Source: Jiangella asiatica (GTDB taxonomy: Bacteria; Actinomycetota; Actinomycetes; Jiangellales; Jiangellaceae). Taken from it: a DNA stretch of 64,000 nt. The stretch is taken from positions 1 to 64,000 of the forward strand of contig NZ_SMKZ01000026.1 of assembly GCF_004349065.1 (NCBI RefSeq), read 5' to 3'. The notes under the pieces are model-generated. The model saw only the letters and a list, made by a program, of their open reading frames with translations, ran no database searches and had not been told where the DNA came from. This document shows positions 7,868 to 15,887 of this stretch, piece by piece. Position numbers and translations under genes: made by a program. Positions within the stretch are counted from its first letter, which is position 1, and each line of letters opens with the position of its first letter.

Positions 7868-8394
7868 CCAGCGGTGTCATCTGATCCGTTGGCCGATATG
7901 CCCTGTCTAGACGGGTAGGTGAGTGTCATCAGCCTCTGCTTGACCTGGCGCTTCGTGGCTGATCCCGATCGATGTCGTGCGGCCGTCCAGAGCGCATGTT
8001 TGCAACGGCGTTAGCATCAACGACGACCTTTGACCGCCTCATTACGAGTCCTATCCAGATGCGGCGTCTGCCGTCCGGCGCCTGATCACGAGCGGTGTAC
8101 ACCCTCGGCGGTCAGGGGCCGTTGACGGCCGTTCTTGCCACAGCGGGACACCTCGGGGACATGGACCTTGGCGGCGTGATCTACGGCTTACAAGGTCGTT
8201 CTCAGGTCCACCCGCGTCACGGAAGAAGAGCCCTCAGCAGCAACGATGGGTGATCTCGTGCTATGCGTGATGACCCTCGTTCGGACCGTCACCTGCCACA
8301 TACTGACCAGCGTGCCTGGCTCGACGACGGTTCTTGACAGCACAGACATTTCGGATCAAAGTAAATGATCAACTTGCGTGCAGGGGGGTACGGC
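7868..8394. other. intergenic stretch, no gene seen
   Basis: About 525 bp after vapC with no convincing reading frame. GTCATCTGATCCGT at about 7877 also follows the truncated vapC copy at about 3888. The last 60 bp before 8395 are AT-rich and probably hold the nuclease promoter, but I cannot define boxes with confidence. Confidence 0.5.
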
Positions 8395-10194
8395 ATGTCC
8401 AGAGAACCGTCGCAGTTTCGTCCGCCTCGGCTAGAGCGGTTGACCGTTAAGAACCTTCGCTCGATCGGCCAAGGGGGTGTCGCAATCGACTTGCCTCGAA
8501 GCGGCCCGCTCGTGCTTCTGGGGGAGAATAACGCGGGCAAGAGCAACATCGTTAAGAGTATCGAAATACTGTTCGGTGAAAGATGGCCGAAGAGCCACAA
8601 GGTCGAAGAGCATGACTTCTTTGGGCGTGATCCTGATGGTATATCCATCAGCATTGGAGCTTCCCTGAGTGCAGTTCGCTGCGATTGTGGCGGCACAGTT
8701 GCATATCTTAAATGGGAGTATTCAACTAGTACGGATGGTGATCCGTACCTGTACAAAAAGCGCTGCGATCATTGCACAAATTCATATCCGTCAAACAAGC
8801 TTCGCCAACAGCTATTCGCGATGATTATCGGTGCGGACCGCCGGCTCTCACAGCAGCTGTCCTATTATAGTCAGTACACGTTGCTGTCGCGGTTAATGCA
8901 TAGATTCCATGAACGTCTTACGTCCGATCCCGTCCGGCGCGAGGCTTTGAAGACCATCTTTCTAAGCTTGCTGGAGCAGTTCAAAGGTGTTCCTGAGTTC
9001 GACGACTTTAGCAAGCTACTCTCCGAGACTTCAGAGGAGCTGGGGCAGAGCCTGCCCTATCGACTCGATGTCGACTTTTCGGCATACGATCCGAGCAACT
9101 TCTTTCGGTCACTTCGAGTCTATCCCAGCTTAGACGGCGAGATAAAATCGTTCGATGAGCTTGGCACAGGGCAAGAGCAAATACTGGCACTGGCGTTCTC
9201 GATCGCATATGCGAAAGCGTTTGGCGATTACGAAGGATTGATTCTCGTAGTAGAAGAGCCGGAATCTCATCTTCACCCACTAGCGCAGATGTGGCTTGCC
9301 GCTAAGCTGGGTGATATAGCGGATTCGGGCCTGCAGGTTATAGTCACGACCCACAGTCCACATTTCGTTGACCTGAGCAAACCCGAGAACCTTGTCATAG
9401 TCAGCAAGCCGGATGCGGGTACGACCAGGACCGTCCAAACGTCTCGCGACGATCTAGTCGAGCACCTGATTGGGAAGGGAAGTGACCCTGCTCGGACCAC
9501 AAGCGAGTCCATCGGGGAGTTCTATTCATCTTCTGCGACGACACAGATCAAGAGTGCGTTGTTCTCTCGGCTGTGCGTGCTTGTTGAAGGGCCGTCTGAA
9601 GAACTCAGCTTCCCGACGCTACTCGGTCTGGTAGGTTTCGACGCGCTTCGAGAGGGCGTAGCTTTTGTGTCGGCGGAGGGAATAGCGAGTATTGCGAGAT
9701 GGGTTAGGCTATTCGACGCGTTCCAGGTTCCGACCTATTGCATCTTTGACACTGACTCCGATAAATCGGGGAAAGATGCACAGTCAGCGCAGGCAAGCCG
9801 TCAGGATATTTTCAGATCGCTTTCACTTGATCCGACGTATGCTCAATCCGCCGCGCTGAGCAACGAGCCGCTCCACGTGGAGAGTTCGTACGCCACTTTA
9901 GATGCAAACTTCGAGGACGCCATGGCCAAACTTCTCGGCGACGTTTGGAGTTCTGCGTATTTCGAGGCGTTTGAGGTTATTGGCGCTTCGAAGCCTCTCC
10001 GGGCGCGTTACGCTGCGAAGCTGGTTAACGAGAGAACCTCGAATCTGGATGGTCCGGGTGGTCAGGCGATCGGTCGCCTGGCGACTGCACTTCGACAGAA
10101 GCTCGGGGGGACTATTAGCCTGCCAGGCGGGGCACGTGACGTGGGTAAGGGAATCGTGGACGTACCGCGCGATTTGGAAGAGCCGCCATTCTGA
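8395..10194 (+). CDS. OLD-family ATPase-TOPRIM nuclease with Cys4 insertion
   Basis: A 599-residue protein. The N-terminal SMC/ABC-like ATPase has Walker A GENNAGKSN (43-51), signature LGTGQEQ (256-262), Walker B LILVVEEPESH (282-292) and TTHSPHF (318-324). The C-terminal TOPRIM domain has VEGPSEELSF (397-406) and FDTDSD (451-456). Between them a CDC...CDHC set (96-98, 124-127) suggests a zinc ribbon inserted into the ATPase. OLD nucleases (P2 Old, GajA) act in phage or plasmid defence. There is no GajB-like helicase next to it. ATG 8395 follows GGGGGG; ATG 8365 is weaker. Codon use is clearly less GC-rich than in its neighbours, a sign of recent transfer. Confidence 0.88.
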   Translation: MSREPSQFRPPRLERLTVKNLRSIGQGGVAIDLPRSGPLVLLGENNAGKSNIVKSIEILFGERWPKSHKVEEHDFFGRDPDGISISIGASLSAVRCDCGGTVAYLKWEYSTSTDGDPYLYKKRCDHCTNSYPSNKLRQQLFAMIIGADRRLSQQLSYYSQYTLLSRLMHRFHERLTSDPVRREALKTIFLSLLEQFKGVPEFDDFSKLLSETSEELGQSLPYRLDVDFSAYDPSNFFRSLRVYPSLDGEIKSFDELGTGQEQILALAFSIAYAKAFGDYEGLILVVEEPESHLHPLAQMWLAAKLGDIADSGLQVIVTTHSPHFVDLSKPENLVIVSKPDAGTTRTVQTSRDDLVEHLIGKGSDPARTTSESIGEFYSSSATTQIKSALFSRLCVLVEGPSEELSFPTLLGLVGFDALREGVAFVSAEGIASIARWVRLFDAFQVPTYCIFDTDSDKSGKDAQSAQASRQDIFRSLSLDPTYAQSAALSNEPLHVESSYATLDANFEDAMAKLLGDVWSSAYFEAFEVIGASKPLRARYAAKLVNERTSNLDGPGGQAIGRLATALRQKLGGTISLPGGARDVGKGIVDVPRDLEEPPF

Positions 10195-10458
10195 GGCGTC
10201 GTCCTCATAGCTGCCGGTCGTTGGCCGTCGTGGAGCGGGTCAAGGGTGGCGTAGCCATCGCGGAGCGACGGCATGATGTTTCGCCCCGGTTGTGGCGGTC
10301 CGCAGGCTGTGAGGTGGTCGTGGCGAAAGATCATGACGCCCTTGACGCGCGGAGCGGAGGCCAAAAGATGGGCGCTATGAGGGGGACGACTCCGCCGCGA
10401 GCAACGAGGACTCCTAAGTGGGTATCGGTGCTGCAGCTGGCGCACGCCGGCCGACGTA

Positions 10459-10558
10459 GGCCCGGAACGGCCGCCAGGCCGCACGCCCGGCCGGGAGGCC
10501 GGGCGTGCGCGGCGAGCGCAGCGTGCCGCCCTTGATCCTGGAGAGGTCTATCCGGCAA
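10459..10558. repeat. structured dispersed repeat, copy B
   Basis: The second copy of the 4698-4795 element. It contains a perfect 12-bp hairpin at 10481-10508 (GCACGCCCGGCC, loop GGGA, GGCCGGGCGTGC). It lies between the end of the nuclease gene and the end of a convergent membrane-protein gene, where a two-way terminator would fit. I see no gene in 10195-10598. Confidence 0.8.
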
Positions 10559-10598
10559 TGCGCCCGCCGCCCCGGTTGTCCCCGGTGAACCGGCATTG

Positions 10599-11402
10599 CT
10601 ACTGCGACGGGTCTTCAGGGGACGTGGAGTCGTCAGACGTTGCGCCCTCAGCGTCGGCCGGGGGAGTTGGACGAAGTCGCTCCATGAATTCCCTCTGTTG
10701 CCGCTCGCGCTCAACTCGCTCGTCGGCGAATCGCTGTTGCTGCTCGTCACGGGTCTCGATCGCCGCATCGACATCAACGGAACCGGAACGCTGGAGAATT
10801 GACGCGCTGCGTAACGTATTCGCGATCTTATCGAGTATCTTCGCGATGTCGTGAACTGTCTTTACATCGACAAACATAACGCCAGTCATCGCCTCGATGT
10901 CCAGTACACTGGTCTCCGTGTACGAGTTCTGCGAACTGTCCCTGTATGCAAGGGAGACCTGATGAGATGTCGGGAGGTCATCCCTCCCATTGCGATCCAG
11001 ATGGCTGTCATAGAAGGCGCGCATCTCTTGGCCGGGGGCAATCATGGCCACGGGGGTGTTAAGCATCTTGGCGTTGGCGATCTCGTGTCCAGGTGTTTCT
11101 TTAGCGCGGATCGGCGGAGGGTCGAGTTTAATCGAGACGTCCATTGCGGGTCGCTGCCCGATGTTCTTTACCACGAGGTCGAACAGGCGGCGGCTTGCGG
11201 CTGAAGGTTCGACGGTGACCACGACGTATGGACGGCTCGCCTCCAGTTGTGCCTTGCGCGTGTCGGCGGCCTGATCGCGGGCGATCGCCCACTGTTCCTT
11301 CGCGTACCAAGCCGCGACGCCGGCTCCGACAAGCAGGCCGAACGTAATCATGGTGTAGATGGCTGTCCACGCAGTCGCGGACATGCCCCAGAACTCATCC
11401 AC
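10599..11402 (-). CDS. single-pass membrane protein with C-terminal coiled coil
   Basis: A 267-residue protein. One transmembrane helix lies near residues 10-30 (TAIYTMITFGLLVGAGVAAW), followed by a beta-rich domain (RPYVVVTVEP, LVVKNIGQRPA) and a charged helical tail (ETRDEQQQRFADERVERERQ). The start is GTG 11402 after AAGGGGGG; the longer open frame is less likely. The VVKNIGxxPA pattern recalls membrane-anchored beta-sandwich proteins of unknown function in actinobacteria. It diverges from the beta-helix gene and converges on the nuclease. Role unknown. Confidence 0.7.
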   Translation of the reverse strand: MDEFWGMSATAWTAIYTMITFGLLVGAGVAAWYAKEQWAIARDQAADTRKAQLEASRPYVVVTVEPSAASRRLFDLVVKNIGQRPAMDVSIKLDPPPIRAKETPGHEIANAKMLNTPVAMIAPGQEMRAFYDSHLDRNGRDDLPTSHQVSLAYRDSSQNSYTETSVLDIEAMTGVMFVDVKTVHDIAKILDKIANTLRSASILQRSGSVDVDAAIETRDEQQQRFADERVERERQQREFMERLRPTPPADAEGATSDDSTSPEDPSQ

Positions 11403-11584
11403 GGAACCCCCCTTGGTCAGTAGTCGGTTGGAGCGTACAGCGGCCCTCGGACACATGTGGGAACGATGCGCGGTTTGTCGCTACTGAAGCGATTGCGACG
11501 GGGTGTCTCCTCCAATAAGCACGAGATCGGCGGATAATGACGTATCCGCGTAAGGACGCCCAGGCGATAATGGAGGTAACTGCG

Positions 11585-12046
11585 ATGCCTAGTTACGAAT
11601 ATCGGGATGGCCAGCTCGTCGAGGTTCCAGACCTCATCGTCCGCACGTCGGGTGACCTCCATGAGGAGGTGCACAGGACTCTTGTGATTGCGTCAGGCGT
11701 GGAACTGGCGGTGCACGGCGTGATTTCGGGCACTGTGAATGTGCAATCAGGTGCGGTTCTCGATGCCAGGAACGACGTCTACGGAACGGTTAATGTCGAG
11801 CCCGATGCACAGATGAGGGTACACAAGCACGCCAACGATACGTTGAATGTCCAACGGGGTGGAACAATCACTATCTTGCCCTCGGCTGTGGCCCTTGGAA
11901 CTATCCACGTCGAAGGCACCCTGATCAATGAAGGCACCCGCGGTACGCAGGTGCACGGTGCTGGCGCAATTGAGGACCGTGAGGGGTCGAGCGTGCGGCC
12001 GCCGGACGAAACGCGCGGTGATGGCGCGGTCGTCTACTACGGCTGA
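11585..12046 (+). CDS. bactofilin-like right-handed beta-helix protein
   Basis: A 153-residue protein with repeated beta-strand turns of about 18-24 residues (VISGTVNVQSGAVLD, VYGTVNVEPDAQMRV, NDTLNVQRGGTITI, ALGTIHVEGTLI). This is the look of a short beta-helix or bactofilin-like fold. ATG 11585 has GGAGGT upstream, so the open extension to 11537 is not used. There are no signal peptide or membrane segments. It diverges from the membrane-protein gene at 11402 and shares that 180-bp control region. Function unknown. Confidence 0.65.
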   Translation: MPSYEYRDGQLVEVPDLIVRTSGDLHEEVHRTLVIASGVELAVHGVISGTVNVQSGAVLDARNDVYGTVNVEPDAQMRVHKHANDTLNVQRGGTITILPSAVALGTIHVEGTLINEGTRGTQVHGAGAIEDREGSSVRPPDETRGDGAVVYYG

Positions 12047-12204
12047 TCGCCGGGCCGGTGCGGAGTACGTGCGTGTGGTGCTCGTAGCCTCCGTGAACAA
12101 GGTCGCTGGCTCGGATGGTGAGCAGGCCAGCAGGCCGCACCAGGAGTTGTTGGTACCTTCAGTGCTAGCCCGTACTTGTTGTGCGCCAATTGATGGGAGT
12201 CGCT

Positions 12205-12525
12205 GTGTTCGCTCTGGTGGTGCGGTTCGATCTGCGTGATGAGGATGCTGCTGCCGCGTTCGATGGGCTGGTGGCACGGACGGCTCCTGGTATCAGGGAG
12301 CTGGAGCCGGGGACCCTGGTCTACGCGACGCATGGCATTGAGGGTGAGCCGCTGGCGCGGGTGTTTTATGAGGTGTACGCCGACCGCGCGGCGTTCGAGG
12401 CGCATGAGGAGCAGCCTCACGTGAAGACGTTCCTGGCGGAGCGTGGTCAATACCTGGCCTCGACCCGCGTGGAGTTCCTGACGGACGGCCCGGCCAAGGG
12501 TTTGCCAGATGGAGCCAACGGGTGA
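12205..12525 (+). CDS. antibiotic biosynthesis monooxygenase-fold (ABM) protein
   Basis: A 106-residue dimeric alpha+beta barrel protein: FALVVRFDLRDEDAAAAFDGL, TLVYATHGIEGEPLARVFYEVYADRAAFEAH, PHVKTFLAERGQYL. The family includes small quinol monooxygenases and heme-degrading enzymes; the substrate is unknown. GTG 12205 has GGGAG at 12195-12199. GTG 12181 and ATG 12193 are in frame. Its end overlaps the next regulator by GTGA, so the two are co-translated. Confidence 0.75.
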   Translation: MFALVVRFDLRDEDAAAAFDGLVARTAPGIRELEPGTLVYATHGIEGEPLARVFYEVYADRAAFEAHEEQPHVKTFLAERGQYLASTRVEFLTDGPAKGLPDGANG

Positions 12526-13727
12526 CCGACGACGCCCAGGCATTAGGTCGCAGCGTCGCGCAGGCTAGGAAGCGTCGCGGTCTGTCGCAGCGGGAGCTAG
12601 CTGGCCTGCTTGACCGGTCCGAGACATGGCTGTCGCAGGTAGAGCGTGGCGTGCGGAAGATCGACCGCATGTCGGTGCTGGAACGTGTGGCCGCGGTGCT
12701 GGAAGTGCCGCTCGCGGAGTTGGCGCCGGATCGGCCTGTCGTCGCAGCGACGCACGAGCGGCCGGCACCTGCTGTCGACCTGACTTTGGCACTGAGTTCG
12801 AGCAACGCTCTTGCGGCGGTCCTCGCTGACCGTTCGTCGGCCAACGTGCAGGAGCTGGCCGGATCGGTTGATCAGGCATGGTCGCAGGTTCACGCGGCCG
12901 AGTACGAGCGGGTCAGCGAGCTGCTGACACGTCTTCTGCCAGCGCTAGAGTTCGCGGCTCGCGCATCGGACGGGGAAGTTCAGCAGACGGCCTATGCGAC
13001 GCTGGCCCGGGCCTACCACGCGTGTGCGGCCGTACTGTCGAAGCTTGGTGAGCCGTTTGCCGCCTGGGTCGCCGCTGACCGTGCCATCGCGGCCGCGGAA
13101 CGCTCAGGTGATGCACTACTGATGGCTGAAGGTGCCTTCCGTCTCGCGCTCGTGTTCCAGAGCGCACGGTTCTATGACCAGGTCGTCCAGACCGCCTCCA
13201 CTGCCGTCGACGCCCTCTCTGGTCGTGTTGAAGCCGGGGACGCTGCGGCCATCTCGCTGTCCGGCTCACTGCTCATGCAGATGGCCATCACCGAGGCCCG
13301 GCGCAACAACGCCGACCAGGCTTACGCGCACATGGGTGAGGCGGAACGGCTCGCACAACTTCTCGGCGCCGACCGCAACGACTACGGCACCGAGTTCGGT
13401 CCCGCGAACGTCACCCTCCACCAGGTCACTGTCGCCGTCGAGCTTGGCGACGCCGGCCGCGCTCTACGGATCGCCTCGGACTTCGATCCCACTGGCCTGT
13501 CTCCGGAGCGGCGGTCCCGCTATCACGTCGAGCTGGCCCGCGCCCACGCTCAACGCCGCGACGTTCCTGCCGCCGTGACCGCCATCCGTGAGGCGTATCA
13601 GATCGCGCCTGAGCTGGTCGTCAACCACCCGACCGTTCACGCGCTTCTGTCCGATCTCCTGCGTACTGAGGGCGGGCAGACGAGCGAGGTCCGCGCGTTG
13701 GCGAGGCAGGTTGGCATGACACTCTGA
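12522..13727 (+). CDS. XRE-family regulator with TPR-like C-terminal domain
   Basis: A 401-residue protein. Residues about 8-65 are an XRE/Cro helix-turn-helix (ARKRRGLSQRELAGLLDRSE, WLSQVERGVRKID). Residues about 100-400 are all helical with TPR-like pairs (YATLARAYHACAAVLSKLGE, AWVAADRAIAAAERSGDALL). Such large helical regulators often sense a peptide or small ligand. It is coupled to the ABM gene (GTGA) and lies just before the Pra-like gene, whose promoter holds a perfect palindrome. It is therefore a candidate controller of element excision and transfer. Confidence 0.82.
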   Translation: MTDDAQALGRSVAQARKRRGLSQRELAGLLDRSETWLSQVERGVRKIDRMSVLERVAAVLEVPLAELAPDRPVVAATHERPAPAVDLTLALSSSNALAAVLADRSSANVQELAGSVDQAWSQVHAAEYERVSELLTRLLPALEFAARASDGEVQQTAYATLARAYHACAAVLSKLGEPFAAWVAADRAIAAAERSGDALLMAEGAFRLALVFQSARFYDQVVQTASTAVDALSGRVEAGDAAAISLSGSLLMQMAITEARRNNADQAYAHMGEAERLAQLLGADRNDYGTEFGPANVTLHQVTVAVELGDAGRALRIASDFDPTGLSPERRSRYHVELARAHAQRRDVPAAVTAIREAYQIAPELVVNHPTVHALLSDLLRTEGGQTSEVRALARQVGMTL

Positions 13728-13750
13728 GTGCGTTAGTCGTACTTAGAGTA

Positions 13751-13779
13751 TTGACCCGTACTATTAGTACGGGTAGCCT
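13751..13779 (+). promoter_or_regulatory. promoter with 21-bp palindromic operator before pra-like gene
   Basis: TTGACC (13751-13756) and TAGCCT (13774-13779) are 17 bp apart. Between and over them lies the perfect palindrome ACCCGTACT-ATT-AGTACGGGT (13754-13774). A repressor bound here would cover the promoter. In pSAM2 the pra gene is repressed by KorSA; no GntR-type KorSA gene is in this element, so the XRE-TPR protein just upstream is the best candidate. Confidence 0.65.
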
Positions 13780-13835
13780 TCTGGTCATGAGGCATGCCGA
13801 GGAACGTCCTCGGCGCCACGTGAGGGAGGCCAGTC

Positions 13836-14309
13836 ATGGCGTTGATGAAGGGTCACCGGTTCCCGGTGGAGTTCGGTGAGGCGTTTCCGCGCGGTCTGGT
13901 GATGGTCGGTGAGATCGAGCCGGATCTGGAGTACCAGTCGCAGGAGGACCGAGCCCGCGGCAAGGAGCAGCGGCAGCGGATGGACGACGTCACGAAGCTG
14001 CGGCAGTGGAAGGCCACGGTGACGGACCCGGACGAGGCGAAGGCGAAGCGTGCCAGCTTCGAGGTGATCTTCCTCGCGGAGGTGCAGCCGGCGCCGCTGC
14101 CGGATGAGGTGCTGCCGGGGATGCGTCCGGTCGAGCTGGTGGGTGTGACGGCGTCGCCGAAGGTGATGGGTCAGGGCGAGTTCAAGTTCCTGGGTTACGA
14201 GTACCGGGCGACCGGGGTGAAGGCCCCGAACGCCGCGCCGCGCCCGCCCTCCGCTGCTGGTGCTCGTAGCCAGGGTGAGGCCAAGCAGGGCGAGCAGAAG
14301 GCCGGCTGA
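13836..14309 (+). CDS. Pra-like activator of replication, integration and excision
   Basis: A 157-residue protein of the type found at this place in AICEs. FPVEFGEAFPRGLVMVGEIEP and the later block PGMRPVELVGVTASPKV...YRATGV match my memory of the Pra-like family. Pra switches on rep, xis and int in pSAM2. The last 30 residues are a disordered Pro/Ala/Gln-rich tail. It sits behind the palindromic promoter and heads the run of conserved transfer genes. The assignment is by pattern and order only. Confidence 0.6.
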   Translation: MALMKGHRFPVEFGEAFPRGLVMVGEIEPDLEYQSQEDRARGKEQRQRMDDVTKLRQWKATVTDPDEAKAKRASFEVIFLAEVQPAPLPDEVLPGMRPVELVGVTASPKVMGQGEFKFLGYEYRATGVKAPNAAPRPPSAAGARSQGEAKQGEQKAG

Positions 14310-14311
14310 CG

Positions 14312-14617
14312 ATGCCCACCGAGCGTGAGGCCTACCTGAGCCTGAGCCTGCAGGTGGCCTTGTCGGCGTCCTGGTCGACTGAGCACGGCATCGTCAGCAT
14401 CCGCGGCAACCACGACACCTACCCGGCTCTGTCGCTGCACCTCACAGCCGAGCAGGGTGCGGAGCTGGCGGCGTCGCTGATCCGCTCCGTTCTGGCCAGC
14501 GACCCGGACGGGCTGTCTGCGCGGCTGGTGGACGCGGCGGGGGAGGCGTTGGCGCATCATTGGCGCGACGCCATCCCCGCCACCGACGAGCCGGTGCCGG
14601 TGGGTGCGTCGACATGA
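14312..14617 (+). CDS. hypothetical AICE protein
   Basis: A 101-residue protein two bases after the Pra-like gene. It has a beta-rich start (YLSLSLQVALSASWSTEHGI) and a helical middle (LTAEQGAELAASLIRSVL). Its end overlaps the next start by ATGA. I do not recognise a family. Confidence 0.6.
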   Translation: MPTEREAYLSLSLQVALSASWSTEHGIVSIRGNHDTYPALSLHLTAEQGAELAASLIRSVLASDPDGLSARLVDAAGEALAHHWRDAIPATDEPVPVGAST

Positions 14618-14937
14618 GGGCGACGGGTGAGCATGAGGCGTGGTGTGAGGACCAGGCGACCCGCCACGAGGGGCCGTGCCGGTTCTACGGCGACAGCCTG
14701 TCCGCGTCCGGTGTCGTGGTCACCTCGACCGCCGAGGCTATCGACGGTGGCGCGGTGGTGGTGTTGACGACGACCGGCCGCGATGGCCGTCTGGTGCGGC
14801 TCGAAGTGGCCTCGGCTGTGGCGTCGTCGTTTGGGCAGTCGCTGACGCGGCTGGGGTCGGCGTTCGAGGACCGTGCCCAGCGCCGCTCACCACTCATGAC
14901 GGCGACTGCCCGCGGTGGTGTTGTCGTCTCGCGATGA
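14614..14937 (+). CDS. hypothetical AICE protein
   Basis: A 107-residue protein coupled to the preceding gene by ATGA. It carries two cysteines near the N-terminus (EAWCEDQATRHEGPCRFYG) and then a beta-rich domain (GGAVVVLTTTGRDGRLVRLEV). The first part resembles a short zinc- or disulfide-stabilised region. Function is unknown. Confidence 0.55.
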   Translation: MRATGEHEAWCEDQATRHEGPCRFYGDSLSASGVVVTSTAEAIDGGAVVVLTTTGRDGRLVRLEVASAVASSFGQSLTRLGSAFEDRAQRRSPLMTATARGGVVVSR

Positions 14938-15024
14938 ATCCCCACCGGGGACGGGTGCAAGGCCTAGACAACCGTCCCCGTCCCCGGTGGCCCCAACCAC
15001 ACCCCCACGAGGGAGGGGATTGGT

Positions 15025-15189
15025 GTGCCCAAGCTTACGTTCTGGCGGCTCCCCGTCGCCCTGCTGGCCGTGCTCGCGGTCCTGGTGCTGACGGCCGCGC
15101 AGCTGGCGACCGCGACCACTGACGTCGAGGCCGAGCGCTCCGACGCGGCTAATGCGGCAGAGACGACGCGTTGTGGTGGTCGGTCGTGA
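15025..15189 (+). CDS. small membrane or secreted protein
   Basis: A 54-residue protein starting at GTG 15025 after GGGAGGGG. Residues about 8-30 are hydrophobic (LPVALLAVLAVLVLTAAQLA), followed by a short polar tail with one cysteine. It could be a membrane anchor or Spd-like spread protein, as AICEs often carry one at this place. Its stop overlaps the next start by GTGA. Confidence 0.55.
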   Translation: MPKLTFWRLPVALLAVLAVLVLTAAQLATATTDVEAERSDAANAAETTRCGGRS

Positions 15190-15368
15190 ACGGCGACCCG
15201 GTGCTGTTCGGGCTGCTGCCGCACGACACGACGACACGGGCGTATGCGTTCCGATGCCCGGTCTGCGACAAAGTCCGCTCGACCGCGCCGGACCAGCTGT
15301 GCCGGTACTGCGCCCGTGTGGTGAAACCGACCCGGCGGCGGACCACGAAGGGCCGTGGTTCCCGGTGA
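15186..15368 (+). CDS. small zinc-ribbon protein 1
   Basis: A 60-residue protein with CPVC and CRYC 17 residues apart and a basic tail (RRRTTKGRGSR). It is coupled on both sides by GTGA overlaps. It is the first of four consecutive tiny CxxC...CxxC proteins. DNA binding or assembly with the Tra/Rep machinery is possible but not shown. Confidence 0.6.
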   Translation: MNGDPVLFGLLPHDTTTRAYAFRCPVCDKVRSTAPDQLCRYCARVVKPTRRRTTKGRGSR

Positions 15369-15547
15369 CCCGGACGCGCGTGCTGTCCTGCGACGGCTGC
15401 GCCGCGACGACCGCTGATGACGGCACGGCGGGCGCCTGGTTCGTCTTCCACGACGGTGACGGTTCCGGCAACGCCCGCTGCCCGGACTGCCTGCCCGACC
15501 CGGCCCGCGATGACCGGTGCGGTCGTGATCTGTCGTGTCTGCGCTGA
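15365..15547 (+). CDS. small zinc-ribbon protein 2
   Basis: A 60-residue protein with CDGC and CPDC about 30 residues apart, plus two later cysteines. GTG overlaps the previous stop (GTGA). The middle (AWFVFHDGDGSGNARCPDC) looks like a beta hairpin between the two metal knuckles. Confidence 0.55.
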   Translation: MTRTRVLSCDGCAATTADDGTAGAWFVFHDGDGSGNARCPDCLPDPARDDRCGRDLSCLR

Positions 15548-15693
15548 CTCGCTGCTCGTCCTGTGGCGCCGCGGTAGATGCCGTGGAGGTGTGGTTCCAC
15601 CCCGGCACCGGCGAGGCCACCTGCCCTTCGTGTCATGAAGCTGTCCGGTCCCGGCATGCCCGGTTGACCGCGCTGAGAGGTGAGTACCGATGA
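15535..15693 (+). CDS. small zinc-ribbon protein 3
   Basis: A 52-residue protein starting at GTG 15535, overlapping the previous gene by 13 nt. It has CSSC and CPSC knuckles 21 residues apart and a basic helical tail (HEAVRSRHARLTALRGEYR). It is too short to be called by length alone, but it keeps the same layout and coupling as its neighbours. Confidence 0.5.
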   Translation: MSALTRCSSCGAAVDAVEVWFHPGTGEATCPSCHEAVRSRHARLTALRGEYR

Positions 15694-15887
15694 GAACACG
15701 TCCACGACTGCACACGAGGCACTGCAACCGCTGCGCCACGAGCTTGAAAGGTGCGGGGATGCCGTTGCACGGTGCTGGGACGTTGTGCCCGGCCTGCTGG
15801 GTCACCACCCGCACCGAGCGTTTCGAGGCTCGTGCCCGTGCCGCTGTCGCGGCCACGTTGGCCGACGAACAGATCGGCGGGTGGTGA
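15690..15887 (+). CDS. small zinc-ribbon protein 4
   Basis: A 65-residue protein coupled upstream by ATGA and downstream by GTGA. It has CNRC and CPAC 18 residues apart, a basic start and a C-terminal amphipathic helix (RFEARARAAVAATLADEQIG). It directly precedes the transfer ATPase. Confidence 0.58.
   Translation: MRTRPRLHTRHCNRCATSLKGAGMPLHGAGTLCPACWVTTRTERFEARARAAVAATLADEQIGGW

Noticed and set aside
8395-10194. Gabija system (GajA)
   Set aside because: The ATPase-TOPRIM layout fits, but no GajB-like UvrD helicase follows and the Cys4 insertion is not a feature I know from GajA.
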